From contig CM046307.1 in assembly GCA_025267735.1 (NCBI GenBank), forward strand, positions 38,865,231 through 38,929,230: a stretch of DNA of 64,000 nucleotides, written 5' to 3'. Position 1 is the first letter of the stretch; each line of letters begins with the position of its first letter. Both the position numbers and the translations under genes were made by a program. The DNA comes from Mactra quadrangularis (taxonomy: Eukaryota; Mollusca; Bivalvia; Venerida; Mactridae). Shown in pieces: positions 1-11,366 of this stretch. Under the pieces are notes generated by a model. It saw nothing but the letters and a program-made list of their open reading frames with translations, did not search any database and was not told the DNA's origin.

Positions 1-144
1 ACAATACCTAGAAATCAAAAGTAACCAAGGTATTGTTACAGAAATATTATGCAATGCATTAAAATAAATAGAAACAACACTTTTGGGTAACATCTATTGC
101 AACAATACAAAGGCATGCATGCAACATTAAATTTACCAGGCCAT

Positions 145-409
145 TTATTGTTCGGTTTTTTTTCTCAACTGTCAAAACATGTATAATTTCACCGTGAATG
201 TGTTTGTTAGAATTATCGTCGTAATACATCCATGAGTTACGGAAAGTGTGTAATATGATTGAGTAAAGCTTCTTATGCCGTATTATGAGTTTTTGTCAAG
301 ATATTTTTAATGGAAATTAGACCCCCAGACCCCAGTACAAAAACAGTGCATTCAATCACTGTGAAATTATTCAAGCTTTGACAGTTGAGAAAAAAAACGG
401 ACAATAATA
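145..409. mobile_element. MITE with ~27-bp inverted ends (TTCTCAACTGTCAAA family)
   Basis: The left end, TTGTTCGG then a T run and TTCTCAACTGTCAAA, is mirrored at 375-405 as TTTGACAGTTGAGAA, an A run and CGGACAATAA. The inside has no ORF. A second copy with the same ends lies at 53381-53630, so this is an interspersed non-autonomous element and not a local hairpin. Confidence 0.75.
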
Positions 410-1284
410 AGGCATATAAAAGTTATGGAATAAATGTGTGAAGAAGACTACAGGATAGAGACATGACAGGATGCTATCAAAAAAAAAAACTTCCATAAAT
501 AATTGGCATGCATGTAACAATAAAATGAGAGCATACACACAGTTTATTATCTAGTTATATCCCTGGTCATTTGCATAGCCAAAAAGAATGACATATATCA
601 TAAATGACTTCTAAATACACTGTAATGTGCAAATCTATAAAAACATTCTCATGATTGTCACGGCAAGAAAAAAAACACTAAAGTATTTATATCCTTCATG
701 ATCTCAAGGCATTGTGTTGAATCGTTATGATGCCTGTTAAGGATTTTCAATATTATAATGTAACACATTTCAAAATGTTTTCCTGTTCATAAGACAAGAA
801 TTCTGAGAGAAGTTTGAAGGTGTGGTACACACTAACTTTCAGACTAAATAAACAGAGAGATACCTTGCTTTTAAATATAATAATGACAATGACAAATATT
901 TATTTGTTTAAAGGTCTTTGACCCATACAAAATTACAATATTACATAATAAAAACATACAATTTACACATGTGTACCATTTCAAGATGAAATATATAATA
1001 TTCTGTAACATGCTTGACAGAATTTTCTTCTACTGATTCATATAAACATTTTCAGTTCTAACTATCTTCATGTCAAAAGTGCTCAACAGTGCTTAAATAT
1101 CAAAATTACAAGTCGCTTTATGTATTATGTTAAGTGGAATTTCTTATGAGTGCGAAATTGAAATTATGTCAAAAGTGATTTGAAGCACTTGAGTGTTTGC
1201 ATACTAGTCAAGCGGACTAAATGATGCTTTGTTTCCCTTAAATTTGTTTGCATTGTTTAATAAAAAAAGTGCAGAGCAATATTT

Positions 1285-1393
1285 CACAACAGGAGACAAA
1301 CTCAAATTTTTCTTATTGTAGTATAAGTATTCCTTATTGTAGAAAATATATATACATACTATAATTAGGAAAATTTGAGTCTGTCACCTGTGT
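1285..1393. mobile_element. Small inverted-repeat element
   Basis: CAGGAGACAAACTCAAATTTTT near the left end pairs with AAAATTTGAGTCTGTCACCTG at the right, giving imperfect ~22-bp inverted ends around an AT-rich core. Probably a short MITE or remnant; no second copy was seen in the window. Confidence 0.5.
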
Positions 1394-1745
1394 ATTTGAC
1401 AAAAGCATGTTGATAAAATTATGTTCAATTAAATGATTATAGTATGAAGAAACTATCACAGTTAACATAAACATTTACATTATTTATATGTCATACTTGC
1501 TAAAATTAAACATTGACATTGGTCACTTTTTGTCTTTTCAACATTCTTAGGCAGTTTGGATATATTTTTAAATAGAATTATACTTATGTTGAACTATAAT
1601 AAGATCTCATATCTTCTCATCATTAAATGCATATTTTAACACTTATATATTTTAGCTAATCTGACCCACATGGGTCTAGTTAGAAAACACCCGAAATATT
1701 GCGAGAAAATAAATAAATATTTTGCCAAGTAATATAACAGTGTGT

Positions 1746-1851
1746 CTGTTGCATTCACAGATAAAATATAATTCAAATTAGGAAATATGAAGTTTAACTG
1801 TTGCATTCACAGATAAAATATAATTCAAAATCAGGAAATATGAAGTTTAAC
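1746..1851. repeat. 52-bp tandem duplication
   Basis: The segment starting CTGTTGCATTCACAGATAAA occurs twice head to tail (1746 and 1798) with very few differences. It lies 50-150 bases beyond the stop codon of the minus-strand gene, probably within its 3' UTR. Confidence 0.9.
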
Positions 1852-1899
1852 TTTTGGCTGTATATTCCTTTAAGATTAAGTCTAGCCTGTCTGGTTGGT

Positions 1900-2912
1900 C
1901 TAAAGATACACACTTGCAATTTTTTTTTGAGAATTTATCCATGTATGGAGGTTATCACTGTCAATACACCCTATAGGATCTTTATATTCACTAAAACTAT
2001 TCCACTGAAACTTACTAATTGGTCCTTGTTGTCTCAAACATTGAACCATGGTGTAAATATCTTTTGTTTTATCTTTTGTAGGCCTCTCTCGTTTTGACCT
2101 AGCAGTCTTAGTTGTACGCATGAATTCATTCTTTATCTTATCAATGACTTGGGTTGTCATGCATATTTTTCTAGCCGACTGATATGATTTATTTGCACCT
2201 TGAGTGTTTAATTCTCTTTTTATATTACACACTTGAATTTCCACCGCATTATCATTTGGGATACTATTTCCAATACCTCCTTTCAGATTTACACACATGT
2301 TCCATTTGTATTCAAAGCTATCCTTAACATTAAGAATGGACGTTACATAACTTATCATACGCCAGAGCCAGATTTTATACTTCGAATGTTTTACAGCTGA
2401 AGCATACAACCATTCAAAATATGCATTTCTTATGATTCTATTACCATCAGCTAAGCGGTATGCATCACAAGTGTCTCTAAAAATTAGTGACATGAACACA
2501 AAGTGTTTTACAGCAGAAGTAGGGTTAACATTTTTGTTACAATCATGAAAATTCCAATTATGTTTGCTTTTAAGATGTTTCTTGAACCAAGTTAATAATG
2601 AAAAGCTATTACTACAAAATGGACATACATATTGGTTGTTTACTTTCATTTTCTCTATTTGTTCATCTTCTGCACCTAAACTAAGCAAATCTTGATTTAT
2701 CTGACCAAAATTATTAACTTCCCTTAGATGCAAATTATCAAATATTTTTTAAGGAAAGATCATTAATCCATTTTTTAAGTTGTTCATCATTCATAATTGA
2801 AAACACTGGCAATTTCTGGGTTAGACCATCCTCTTCTTCCACTTCCATTACCTCCCAAAAAGATGCAAGAATATATGCATCAGTGACATCTTCTATAAAA
2901 TGCTGATGTGGT
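1900..2912 (-). CDS. DUF6589-type gene, last exon with a frameshift
   Basis: Opens in phase 2 as RPHQHFIEDVTDAYILA and reads to LSLKN, where the frame meets TGA. The next frame then continues unbroken from DNLHLREVNNFG to the TAG at 1900. The switch is at the T6 run 2745-2750 (A6 in the sense strand): one base fewer gives a single frame through WINDLSLKIFDNLHLR. Downstream are the C2H2 finger (2560-2627), FEYKWNMCVNLKGG and IPNDNAVEIQVCNIKRE (DUF6589 C-terminal block), then a Lys-rich tail. Either the allele is broken or the homopolymer length is a sequencing error. Confidence 0.8.
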
Positions 2913-5900
2913 CTGAAAAAAATGTCAATGTAATGCACTCCACATTGCAGAAAAAAACAGATTTTATTTCTCGTGGAATGCATGTTTAAGATTTACATTT
3001 GTCATTATAGTTTTTTACCTACATAATCACAACCAATAATAACTTTCAAATATTTCATAAAACAAGCTTGGTCCTAAAAGGGTCAATGTTTAAGTAATAT
3101 CAGTAGGAAAGCTTTGGGCAACGCTACTTAATATCTAAATAAGTTATATTATGTAAATCAGATGTCCTGACATTTTGAGATACCTTTGATTGGCCTTTTC
3201 TATATTTTATACATTTACATAAATAAAAGGTATAATAGATTTAGCTTTTCACATGTTCGTAAGATCATTTCATGGTTAGGCCATAGATCTAGTTTTTGAG
3301 AACACATTTGAACATTCTTACAATATTCTTGATAGATATGAGTATGAGAGCTCCATAAGCATTAGACGTCCATAGTTGGTGTTGTCACAAGTCTCAAATT
3401 TATCACTAAATTGATAAATGACCCTAAAATCAATATTAAGGATCATCTACTGCCCATGACCAACCTTCCTACCAAATATAATCATTGTAGGACAAATAGT
3501 TGTTGAGTTAAGCAGACATGAACTTTCAAACAGACTGACGAATAGATAAACGCCATGCCATAATATGTCTCAAAGTAAAGCTAAGAGTCTGTAAAAATTA
3601 AAGAAGAAAAATATACTGAAAATATTTGTAAATCAGTATTCTTACCTATATTTCTGAGTAACATCTTTAGGTCCACTAACATCACGACGGTTAATTAAGT
3701 TTCTTAACTGATACAATGATCCCCTATCAACAGCACTTGTTTCTTTATAGAATAGCTGATAAATGGTCTGAAAATGTATGTAAAGATTTTTTGTGAAAAT
3801 TGTTGTTTTTTTTAAACAAATAAACATGAGCAGTCCAAGAACAGCATGTTGGATCTTTCTAGTAATATAATTATGGCAAGGGTAAAGTTAATTTCAAACA
3901 AAGAAAACAAACAACAACATATACTCATTAGGGATGAGACAATATGCTGATAAATCAATGATATATCAATATGTATTGCTAATGATTTCTCAAACAGACT
4001 AATGAAAGCATTTCTCTTATGAGTCTATTTTCAAGGAGATCATAAACAAAGCAATATGAATATTTTGAATGCTTGCTTACAATCTTTTTACAATAACTAC
4101 CTGTATTGTAAATAATGATATCCTCTCCTTTTGTATCTATGTGATGTACGTATTGCCTCATCCCTAATATTTATGTTGAAGGATTATTCCACATGACTAT
4201 CAATATTAGTAAAGTTGAAAGTACAATGCATGAAAAACCCAAATCAATGCACCTTAATTTTATCGAGTTCATTTTGCCAATTTCTTTTTCCATTATCTAG
4301 ATACTGGTAAATGGTTTTTATATGTACTTATAACATTTTTTACACAAAACTATCTTAATACTAACTAGGCCTATTACTGAATATAACGAAGCCATGGCCA
4401 TGGCGTAGTGATTAGCATGTCTGACTTCAAATCTGGAGATCGTGGGTTCGAATCCCGGTAGCGGTGGTAAGTTAAATTAGTACTGGTGATAGAAAGTGTC
4501 CAGGAAACCTATAATACAAATAGCTAGTCGCCGTGTATATGACTTACATATGTGTTGAATGCGACTTTAAAAAAAGAAAATATGAATACTCCCCTAGCGG
4601 GTATTTGTCAAGAAATTAGGGTTTGCTCAGTATTGACCAAGACTGTCTTAACTTGGGGGGGGGTTAACCCTCCAGGTGAAATCTCCTAAAAGTGGTCAAT
4701 ACTGGATAATTAGGTCAATATTTTTTCAATGAATATGTTTCTTTCATTATCAAGAATTAATTAAAGCACCTGACTTTTTTCAATTGGCCATTATTGACCA
4801 CTATTAAATAGGGCTGTCACAATATACCGGTATACCAGTATATTGCAATACAGAGCTGAAGCAATGCGTACCGCGGTACTTATAATGTACCAGTATTTGG
4901 CAGTATTATTACTTCATTGAAAATGTTTTCCTTAAAGGAAATTAAACAGCGTCACTCCAGTTTTTCCATTGTTCATTCCATATAACTTGAAATTGCAAGA
5001 ATTTAACAGATTGGGGCGCATCTCAGTCCTGAATGACCGTAAATACTAAAGAGGCTTGATTTTAACATTAGCTGCACTTTTTTCTGTAAGAAACAGCGAA
5101 GGAACAACAAATATAATAGCTCACAATATATTGTGGTATGTATTGCGATACAATGACAGTGTTTTGCAATATATCGCGGTATGCATCTGGTGTATCGTGA
5201 CAGCTCTACTATTAAACTGTATTGGATGGTTAAATCAGTATTGATCACTGACCCGGTCAATATGCCAACCCTACAAGAAATTGCTATAGGTAAAAGAGTA
5301 TACACTGTGGTCCGAAAGTTTCTTTACACATATATTCTTTATACTTTCTCTTTATTTGTATAGAAGAAATTATTGCAGACACAATTCTATCAGAATTTTC
5401 ATCTCATATTCAAAATTCAAAAACACATTTTTGATGGTTCATGTTAATCTGTATTTCAGTTATGAAACTAATAACTGTATGTGAAGTGTATCAGAGTATA
5501 CTTTAAATCATCAAAAATAAATATGTGTAAAGAAACTTGGACCCAAGTGAAGAGCTGTAAAACTAAACTTATAATAAACTATGAACTGTTTCATGCAGCA
5601 AAGTGAAAAATTTCTGTTTGTTAAAACATAACGCAGTTTTAATTTGTCTGAAAATGTCATAATTTTTCGTTCTGTTCAAAAATACTACCAGAACATTTGT
5701 GATTTTTAAGTCAGTCATTGCCTACATGTAACCTATGCTTTATGTTATAAAACTCCTTTAACCCATTCCCAAACAAGATTTCACTCCTTTGTTAAAAAAA
5801 ATTAGTTGTCATAGGTAACTTAGTAAAATATTAACATTGAAAATGAAAATCTACAAGACAGCACTAAAATAATTGTGATTTTGCCTTTGAAACTCCACAT

Positions 5901-8900
5901 ATGAGAGAAATTTTGTGTTTAGGCAAGGACTAATTACTGAAACAATTCTACAATGAATGTAGCTGCAGTTCTTAGGTTTAGCAAACAGATATTTTTAAGT
6001 CAATAAAAAGAAATCAAAACAAACTTACATCAACTGAACAGAACAGAGCAACTATTCAAGAAACAGTGAACTTGCAAGAGAAACGAAATATTACGAGTAG
6101 AAAATTGAATTGTCTATGAAGTCCTTCTGGACGATGGATAACACCCATTAGTTTATCAAAATCACTTTTGTTATTCTGCATCGCAGATTGGGCAGAAAAT
6201 GCCCTCTCATTTGTCAAAACATCTCCTCCAAAAACAACTTTTTCAATCAATGTACCTTCTTTATGAGGTACTGTTAAATTGTGAACTTGTTGAAGTATTT
6301 CAATCATACCTTGTGATGAATTTTCACTAGCATCCACTAATTCACAATTAAGTATAACAGATTTTTGTTTTGTCTGTTCAATGTATGGATGCACAATGTA
6401 TTCAGGGTATGAAGAGCCAAGAAATTCTAATGGCTTTATGTATTTTATAAGTACATGTGCTATATGAAACAACATATCTTTATGGAGATCTTCTAGCTGA
6501 CAATGATCTGGAACCCAGCTATTTGTAGACATGGTCAAAATATTGGGTTGTATAATGGCATCACTGACCAAATCAGAATTTTCATATAAAACTTGTCTTT
6601 GTTTCACCATTGTTAAAAACCAATGCAAACTTTGTCTCTGATGGTCTAAAGTCATTTTTGTTGGTGACACAGTTACATCGAGATTGTCACCAAGTACTTC
6701 AATTGGAACTGGTTCATCACTGACATTAACTAGTTCATTAACATCAGCTTTACTAAGTCTTTTTTGAACATAGCTTTTCACAACTTTTTCAATATTTTCT
6801 TCTTGTTTACAGATCAACTCCTTCTTTTTATTGTAAATACTTGTATGGGATACTGTAAGCCCTATTTGATGAACGATATTGAGGCCCTGAAAATATTTTT
6901 TTAAATCATTTAAAGCCCCATTATAAAGACTATCATATACATGGACAGCAAAAAAAATGAAGACAACTGACGTTATGTCAATTTATCATAATATTTTGTC
7001 AGAAGTCATCACCCTTTTTAAGAAATGGCCACTTTGTTTTACTTAAACTTGGAAAGAAAAATATTTTGCATGATTGTTTAGTGGCTAAAACATGTTATTT
7101 TTAATTGGCTTTAAAGTTGTAGACTATTTCCATAACTGCTGCTGTAAATGAAAGTACCTTAGTATGGTGGCTTAATACATAGTCATTCAATGTTGTAAAA
7201 TAAAAGTTGTAACTACAAATAAAGCCTTCTTCAATATTATATATGTAGATAGTCATCAAAAGCCCTAATCACTAAATTGCACACATATACAGTATTTCTT
7301 TATAATGTTCAATCTATATACAGAGTTTGGCCTAAAACAGGACCAGCATAAGACATCAAGATTAACTAATTACTGGAGCCAAAGCAACAATAGAGCAAAA
7401 CTAATAAGGAATAAAATGCATGTTATAATAATGCATTCTGATTACATTGTAATACCAGCATTATTGTGTAACTAGTTTATTTTATGTGAATTCAATTCGA
7501 TTGTGAAACAAGTTTAAACAACTTATCTTATTCACTCTAGTTGACATGGTTACCGCATAATTAGCAATAAAAATTATGTTTCAATCTCAAGGAAGCAACA
7601 AGGTGGGTTTGATAAGGATACAATATAAAATACATGTAACAAAAAAAGCAGATACCCTGACCACAGAGTGACAGACTAGTTATTACTACACGAAAGCATG
7701 TTTTGTAAATATATCATTACTATAGTAAGACGTAGCCTGTGACTCTAAAAAAATACTTATTTTATTCCTTACCTCTTTAGTCAAACCACTGCTGTCTAGG
7801 ATAATGCCCAAAATATATTGTATCAGGTTAATTGTTTGATTCCTTGCATACAGAAGAATACTAGCAGCCATTACAATGTGAGGGGAACATTTTTTCTTTC
7901 TGATGACTGCACACTTGAGCATAGACATTAACGTTGGCATCTTTTTCTCAAGTAAACTGTGGGTTGAATTCCAGTCAAAATTAAATAGAGCTTCATTGTT
8001 GGAACATCTTAAAATTGTTTCTCTTCTCTTCACTATCTCCTGCATTTCTTTTATGATCTGTCTTTGGACCACTTCTGTCATGGCTGCCCTGTATGCACGC
8101 TTCTTAGACAAGTGTTTACAAAAAGCAGACTCAGTTCCTTTGTGTATTAGGACTTTAATCAATTTCTGTTGCAGCGTGTCATGTACAATATATGTATGTT
8201 CCTTATGAATCGATTTTACCATAACCTGAAATCAGAAGAGTGATACATTTTGCATTAGTAGAGCAAAAAAAAAAATTGCATTAGTAGAGCAGAAAAATAT
8301 GTATCTGGACATTCTTGGTTCAATTTCTTGCTATGGCAGGTTATACATTTCCATAAAAAAATGGTATAAAATATTGATTTTCCTTAAGAGAGTGACAATT
8401 TACTTTTTGTATGGTTTTATGCTGAAACATTTATGCTAAACATTTATATTTTTACAGGATCCAGTTTACTTAGCCAGATAGCATGCACTTTTCTTCACTT
8501 GTTTACTTTATAATGCATTTAAAATTGACTTGCCATTAAGGCTAATCAAACCTGGTTGGCTGTTTTAAAGTAGAACATACTAACCACTGGTCCCTAACCA
8601 CTAACTTCGTACTTCATCTATAAAATGTGAAGGCTATTGTAAAATCATATAGGTGCAAAAACCAACAGATCTATATTCTAACCCAAAACAATCTGTACAT
8701 ATTTATAAGAACTGCAAATATGTTTTCTTTAGAGAAAATTACTGGACACACATCTCCATTTAGGACACTTATGGATCATGTAATAAAATATAATTGACTT
8801 AAAGAAGAACAGAACAATTAAGTAGAACATACCTTAACTACATAATCTGAACTAATAGTTTTGGTCTGCGTGCTTTTATCTTCAAGATTTGGTTTCTGTT

Positions 8901-10207
8901 TCAAAACTTTTGGTGTAACTTTCTTTCTTGGGGTGACAAATAACCCTCTTTTACTCTTAGGGGTAACAGTATTTGGTGTCAAAGCCATGTGAAGAGGACG
9001 TTTCTTGTTTTCTGTAAATAGGAGCAGAAAATATTCAGATTTTGCTTACATTAAATTAAACTTGCACAATAATGATTCACTAAATCATAATAGAAATAGA
9101 AAAACATAAGTAAGAGGCTTAAGTTAGTATAAGTCTTTAATACTACACTCATTCTTAAATAAACATGAGACAAAGTAATGACGTAGTGATAACCAAAAAT
9201 TACCAAGAATATTTTGACAATCCTCAGTAATCACTAAATCAGCTCAAATGTAGACTGTTTTAGTAAATGATTGCCTAGTAATACATTGTAATCTCATAAA
9301 ATAGCCCAAAACGGGAATGAACCCATTGGACACTGTATCATATATTGCCATAAAAAGCTGGCTTTAAAGCAAAAGAGTACAAGTGCCTTTTCATACATCA
9401 GCTTTATACAACCCATCCTTAAAGGAATTTGTCATCTAATTCTTGGATCTTCAATGTCAAAGGGACAATCTTTGACTTCGAGAGCATTCCAAGAAACTAT
9501 TGTAGGTTATTTTTTGTTGATCACTTTTTCTTGCCATAAGTAGACACACAATGTTTGAACCATTTCATTACCAGACTCCAAGACATCAACAATCAACCAC
9601 ACCCGAACAAAGTGTAAATCATTTTATTCCATCATTATCGTTTTATTTTAACATAAACATTGTCAACTTTATTTGTACAAGGACATATATAGAATCCTAG
9701 ATTTACATCACAACATGTAATCCCTTTCAGTACAAGTGACATCAGATGGTGAATGTGAAACAGACTGCTGCGACTAAGGCTATGACTAAGTTAATTGAAT
9801 AATTTTGCACATGTGTACTGTACTTCATTTTAGTTAACTAAAACTTAAATTATCAAAAATTTACCTTTAGGAGTCGTAGCAGGTACATGTAGTTTAGAAG
9901 TTAGCTCAAAATCAATTCTGGACTGTTTAACTCCCGACATATCACTAAGAATATTCATAAGCTTTTCCTTCTCAAGAAGGATTTGTTGCACTTTCGATTT
10001 CGACTCGTCTTCAAGACGACTCACTCTGTTCAACTTGTTTACACAAACATTACACAAATAGCCGTTTAATTTGGCACCAAGTTGGGTGAATATTGGTCCC
10101 CATTGATGTTTACTGACATCTGAAGTGACGCTTCTGTATGTCCGACCCTTAACTAGTCCAAAACACATGCAGCATGTTTTAGTGGCGTCAGATGAGGAGG
10201 CTGCCAT
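1900..10207 (-). CDS. Six-exon gene: DUF6589-type protein with C2H2 finger (frameshifted)
   Basis: Exons on the minus strand: 10207-9865, 9011-8833, 8225-7773, 6886-6095, 3767-3646, 2912-1900. All junctions are GT/AG and phases agree (1,0,0,0,2). Joined, they give 2902 nt, which is one base too many: a +1 shift lies in the T6 run at 2745-2750 of the last exon. Without it the product would be about 966 residues. The order is CxxC/CxxC module (C12, C15, C52, C55), a basic linker, a long helical part, then blocks that fit Pfam DUF6589: GGDVLTNERAF, a YKETSAVDRGSLYQLRN block, and IPNDNAVEIQVCNIKRE. A C2H2 finger (CPFC...H...H, 2560-2627) is embedded in the C-terminal half. DUF6589 proteins are of unknown function and often multicopy; a transposase-like origin is my inference. 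The family call is good, the function open. Confidence 0.8.
3410..3560. repeat. Probable dispersed repeat fragment
   Basis: The text GGATCATCTACTGCCCATGA followed by CCAACCTTCCTACCAAATAT, then a short CAGACTGACG..ATAGATAAACG tail, has the look of a repeat common in invertebrate genomes. This is recognised by style only; no second copy was found in the window. Confidence 0.35.
3646..3767 (-). CDS. DUF6589-type gene, exon 5
   Basis: Short 122-nt exon with clean sites (acceptor CATTTTCAG, donor AAATATAG/GTAAGA). It encodes TIYQLFYKETSAVD, then RGSLYQLRNLINRRDV, the GTLxxLRxxLxRxxV block of DUF6589, and joins in frame to the FNFLL end of exon 4 across a 2.3 kb intron filled with mobile elements. 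Confidence 0.8.
3929..4166. mobile_element. hAT-like MITE, ends TAGGGATGAGRCAATA
   Basis: TAGGGATGAGACAATATG at the left is mirrored by GTATTGCCTCATCCCTA at the right. The flanking 8-mers ATACTCAT and ATATTTAT match at only five to six positions, so the target duplication is decayed or absent. Located in intron 5 of the DUF6589-type gene, whose last two exons it separates only from upstream sequence. Confidence 0.65.
4397..4580 (+). mobile_element. tRNA-derived SINE (family T)
   Basis: Head with a TGGCGTAGTGATTAGCATG A-box region and a GGGTTCGAATCCC B box, ending GTAGCGGTGG. The body follows with GTACTGGTGATAGAAAGTG and GTCCAGGAAACC, and the end is a poly-A-like AAAAAAAGAAAA. The body shares the CTGGTnATAGA / GTCCAGGAAA block with SINE family A below, so the two probably share a core. 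Not a functional tRNA: there is no proper acceptor pairing. Confidence 0.7.
4809..5208. mobile_element. hAT MITE with 8-bp target duplication CTATTAAA
   Basis: Left end TAGGGCTGTCACAATATACC, right end GGTGTATCGTGACAGCTCTA: inverted ends of about 20 bp. CTATTAAA occurs exactly at 4801-4808 and again at 5209-5216, the 8-bp duplication expected for hAT. The inside is rich in short ATACCGGTATACC-like palindromes and has no transposase. Confidence 0.85.
5301..5549. mobile_element. MITE, ends CACTGTGGTCCGAAAGTTTC
   Basis: The left end runs on into TTTACACAT and is mirrored by ATGTGTAAAGAAACTTGGAC then CCAAGTG at the right. The inside has no ORF of note. Only one copy was seen in the window. Confidence 0.7.
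6095..6886 (-). CDS. DUF6589-type gene, exon 4 (domain core)
   Basis: 264 codons, phase 0 at both ends (acceptor ATTTTCAG, donor CTACTC/GTAATA). It carries the start of the domain (GLNIVHQIGLTVSHTS) and the diagnostic block GGDVLTNERAFSAQ at 6201-6240, followed by EGLHRQFNFLL. The block resembles the GDxLTxER motif I recall for DUF6589. Confidence 0.8.
7773..8225 (-). CDS. DUF6589-type gene, exon 3
   Basis: Acceptor TGATTTCAG, donor AAAGAG/GTAAGG, both phase 0, 151 codons. Mostly helical sequence with KKKCSPHIVMAASILLYARN, which matches the N-terminal part of DUF6589-like proteins in style. No catalytic motif is recognisable on its own. Confidence 0.75.
8833..9011 (-). CDS. DUF6589-type gene, exon 2
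   Basis: Acceptor TATTTACAG, donor GTTAAG/GTATGT. It encodes a strongly basic, Pro/Thr-rich linker containing two similar stretches, LTPNTVTPKSKRG and VTPRKKVTPKVLK. It could serve as a nuclear-localisation or DNA-contact segment (inference). Confidence 0.75.
9865..10207 (-). CDS. DUF6589-type gene, exon 1
   Basis: The start codon in AAAATGG context is the first ATG of the open frame. It encodes residues 1-114: a Ser-rich start, then TCCMCF and YLCNVCVNKL, two CxxC knuckles 37 residues apart that resemble a zinc-binding N-terminal module (ZAD-like spacing, inferred), followed by a Lys/Glu-rich helix. The donor is CCTAAAG/GTAAAT, phase 1. Confidence 0.8.
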
Positions 10208-10330
10208 TTTGTCATTCGTAACTGTTCGGCTTTTTCCCCAGACGCGTTGTAAACGAAAATAGAGAGCTCTTCTTCGCGGAGAATTCTAAATTTTTGTTAG
10301 AATGTATTTCATTGGTCGAATTTTATACAT
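10208..10330 (-). promoter_or_regulatory. 5' flank / likely promoter of the DUF6589-type gene
   Basis: The region upstream of the ATG has more CpG (ACGCG, TTCGCGG, TTCGTAACTGTTCGG) than the surrounding AT-rich DNA. No TATA box at a convincing spacing was seen. The assignment rests on position and CpG content only. Confidence 0.4.
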
Positions 10331-10385
10331 GAATATTCATGTCGTAATTTCGATAGAGCCGGTTTCGCTAGTTGATTTGCCCACG

Positions 10386-10435
10386 GTATTCATTTGTATG
10401 AGTACCGTGGGTATTCATTTGTATGAGTACCGTGG
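10386..10435. repeat. 25-bp unit, two exact copies
   Basis: GTATTCATTTGTATGAGTAC plus CGTGG repeated head to tail at 10386 and 10411. It lies between the divergent DUF6589-type gene and TM-1. Confidence 0.9.
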
Positions 10436-10460
10436 GTTACCGACGATGACAACTACATAA

Positions 10461-10673
10461 ATATGATGGTATTTCCAGTAGTAAAATCTACCCCGTATGT
10501 CACAGTATAGACACTTCGTGCTTTTTTGTGACTTTAATTGTATATGTTTTGCAATCTATAGGTCAGTTTGGCTTAAAATATTAAGAATTATTTTTGACTC
10601 AATTACAGACACTGAATAGTATTTTGAAAATATAGAAAAAAATCTTAACCAATTCTGTGAACGAGTACCTTTA
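10461..10673. mobile_element. Truncated copy of the AAAGGTACTCATTCACAG MITE
   Basis: Shares CTACCCCGTATGTCACAGTAT, the GCAATCTATAGGTCAG block and the right end CTGTGAACGAGTACCTTTA with the fuller copies at 22528-22877, 36774-37135 and 40708-41067. The left inverted end is missing. Confidence 0.7.
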
Positions 10674-10727
10674 ATATTATAAAATATTGTTGAGTGTTGA
10701 CTAGAAACTTTGCCTATCGTTCATTCA

Positions 10728-11062
10728 TTTGCGTAGCTTCCTATAGGCACACAAGGCACGTGCCTACACAATTTTTTGAAAATTCGAAAAAAATAAAATG
10801 CTAAAAATGCCAAAAATGCAAGTGTGTGTACTACTGTAGTTGTGTTAGTTATGATGTTCACTGTATGACTAAACTACAAGACTTAGTGTTGTGGTTTCTT
10901 TTTACATATAACAGGTAAAAATGCTGACAAATGACCTAAATACTCTTAGAATGAAGCTACTGAGATGTAGAACTTGAAAAAATTTCCGGGGGAGCATGTC
11001 CCCGGGCTCCCTTAGGTTACCTGTGCCTACACATTTATTTTGGGCGAGCTACGCCCCTGTGC
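10728..11062. mobile_element. Non-autonomous element ending in GGGCGAGCTACGCCCCTG
   Basis: The left part GCGTAGCTTCCTATAGGCAC and GTGCCTACAC are echoed at the right as GTGCCTACACATTT and GAGCTACGCCCC, in the way non-autonomous DNA elements are built. It includes a GC-rich CCGGGGGAGCATGTCCCCGG hairpin. It ends 40 bases before exon 2 of TM-1 and may have displaced the upstream sequence of that gene. Confidence 0.55.
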
Positions 11063-11103
11063 TCATTGACTCACGTACGTGAACTTGTTGTTGTCTTATT
11101 CAG

Positions 11104-11366
11104 GGGGAGAGCTTATAAACGTGACAAACGAAACATGTGGTACAACATATACCTTGGGTATATATGATAGAAAGACATTATTGTACAATGGTGAAAGAGA
11201 CTTTGAAAACTTACATGCACCGTGTGGATTAACTATGGTCAATCATAATCCTGAGTTTGAAATTTGTATACAACTACCTTCATATGGACATATTTACATG
11301 GATACATCTTCCTGTGGACTTTCTTTAAAATATTTCATGGGATACTTACCTAAAGATTTAAGATAT
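11104..11366 (+). CDS. TM-1 ectodomain exon
   Basis: Acceptor GTCTTATTCAG, donor AGATAT/GTAAGT. Enters in phase 1 (X/GGGGAGAG) and leaves in phase 0, as in TM-2 and TM-3. Encodes INVTNETCGTTYTLG..., aligning over its whole length with exon 2 of the two paralogues. It is the least similar of the three. Confidence 0.8.

Larger units (their letters stand above)
1..1899. other. Left flank and 3' side of the DUF6589-type gene
   Basis: No coding exon could be supported here. The stretch is very AT-rich. It holds one MITE (145-409), a small inverted-repeat element (1285-1393) and a 52-bp tandem duplication (1746-1851) just past the stop codon of the minus-strand gene. The 3' untranslated region of that gene should lie here. 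A TTTATT (AATAAA on the minus strand) occurs near 899, but I could not decide where the transcript ends. Confidence 0.6.

Noticed and set aside
10865..10914. Possible signal-peptide exon for TM-1 (MTKLQDLVLWFLFTYN, then AG/GTAAAA)
   Set aside because: It ends in phase 2, while the ectodomain exon at 11104 needs phase 1; joined, the frame runs into a stop. It also lies inside a mobile element.
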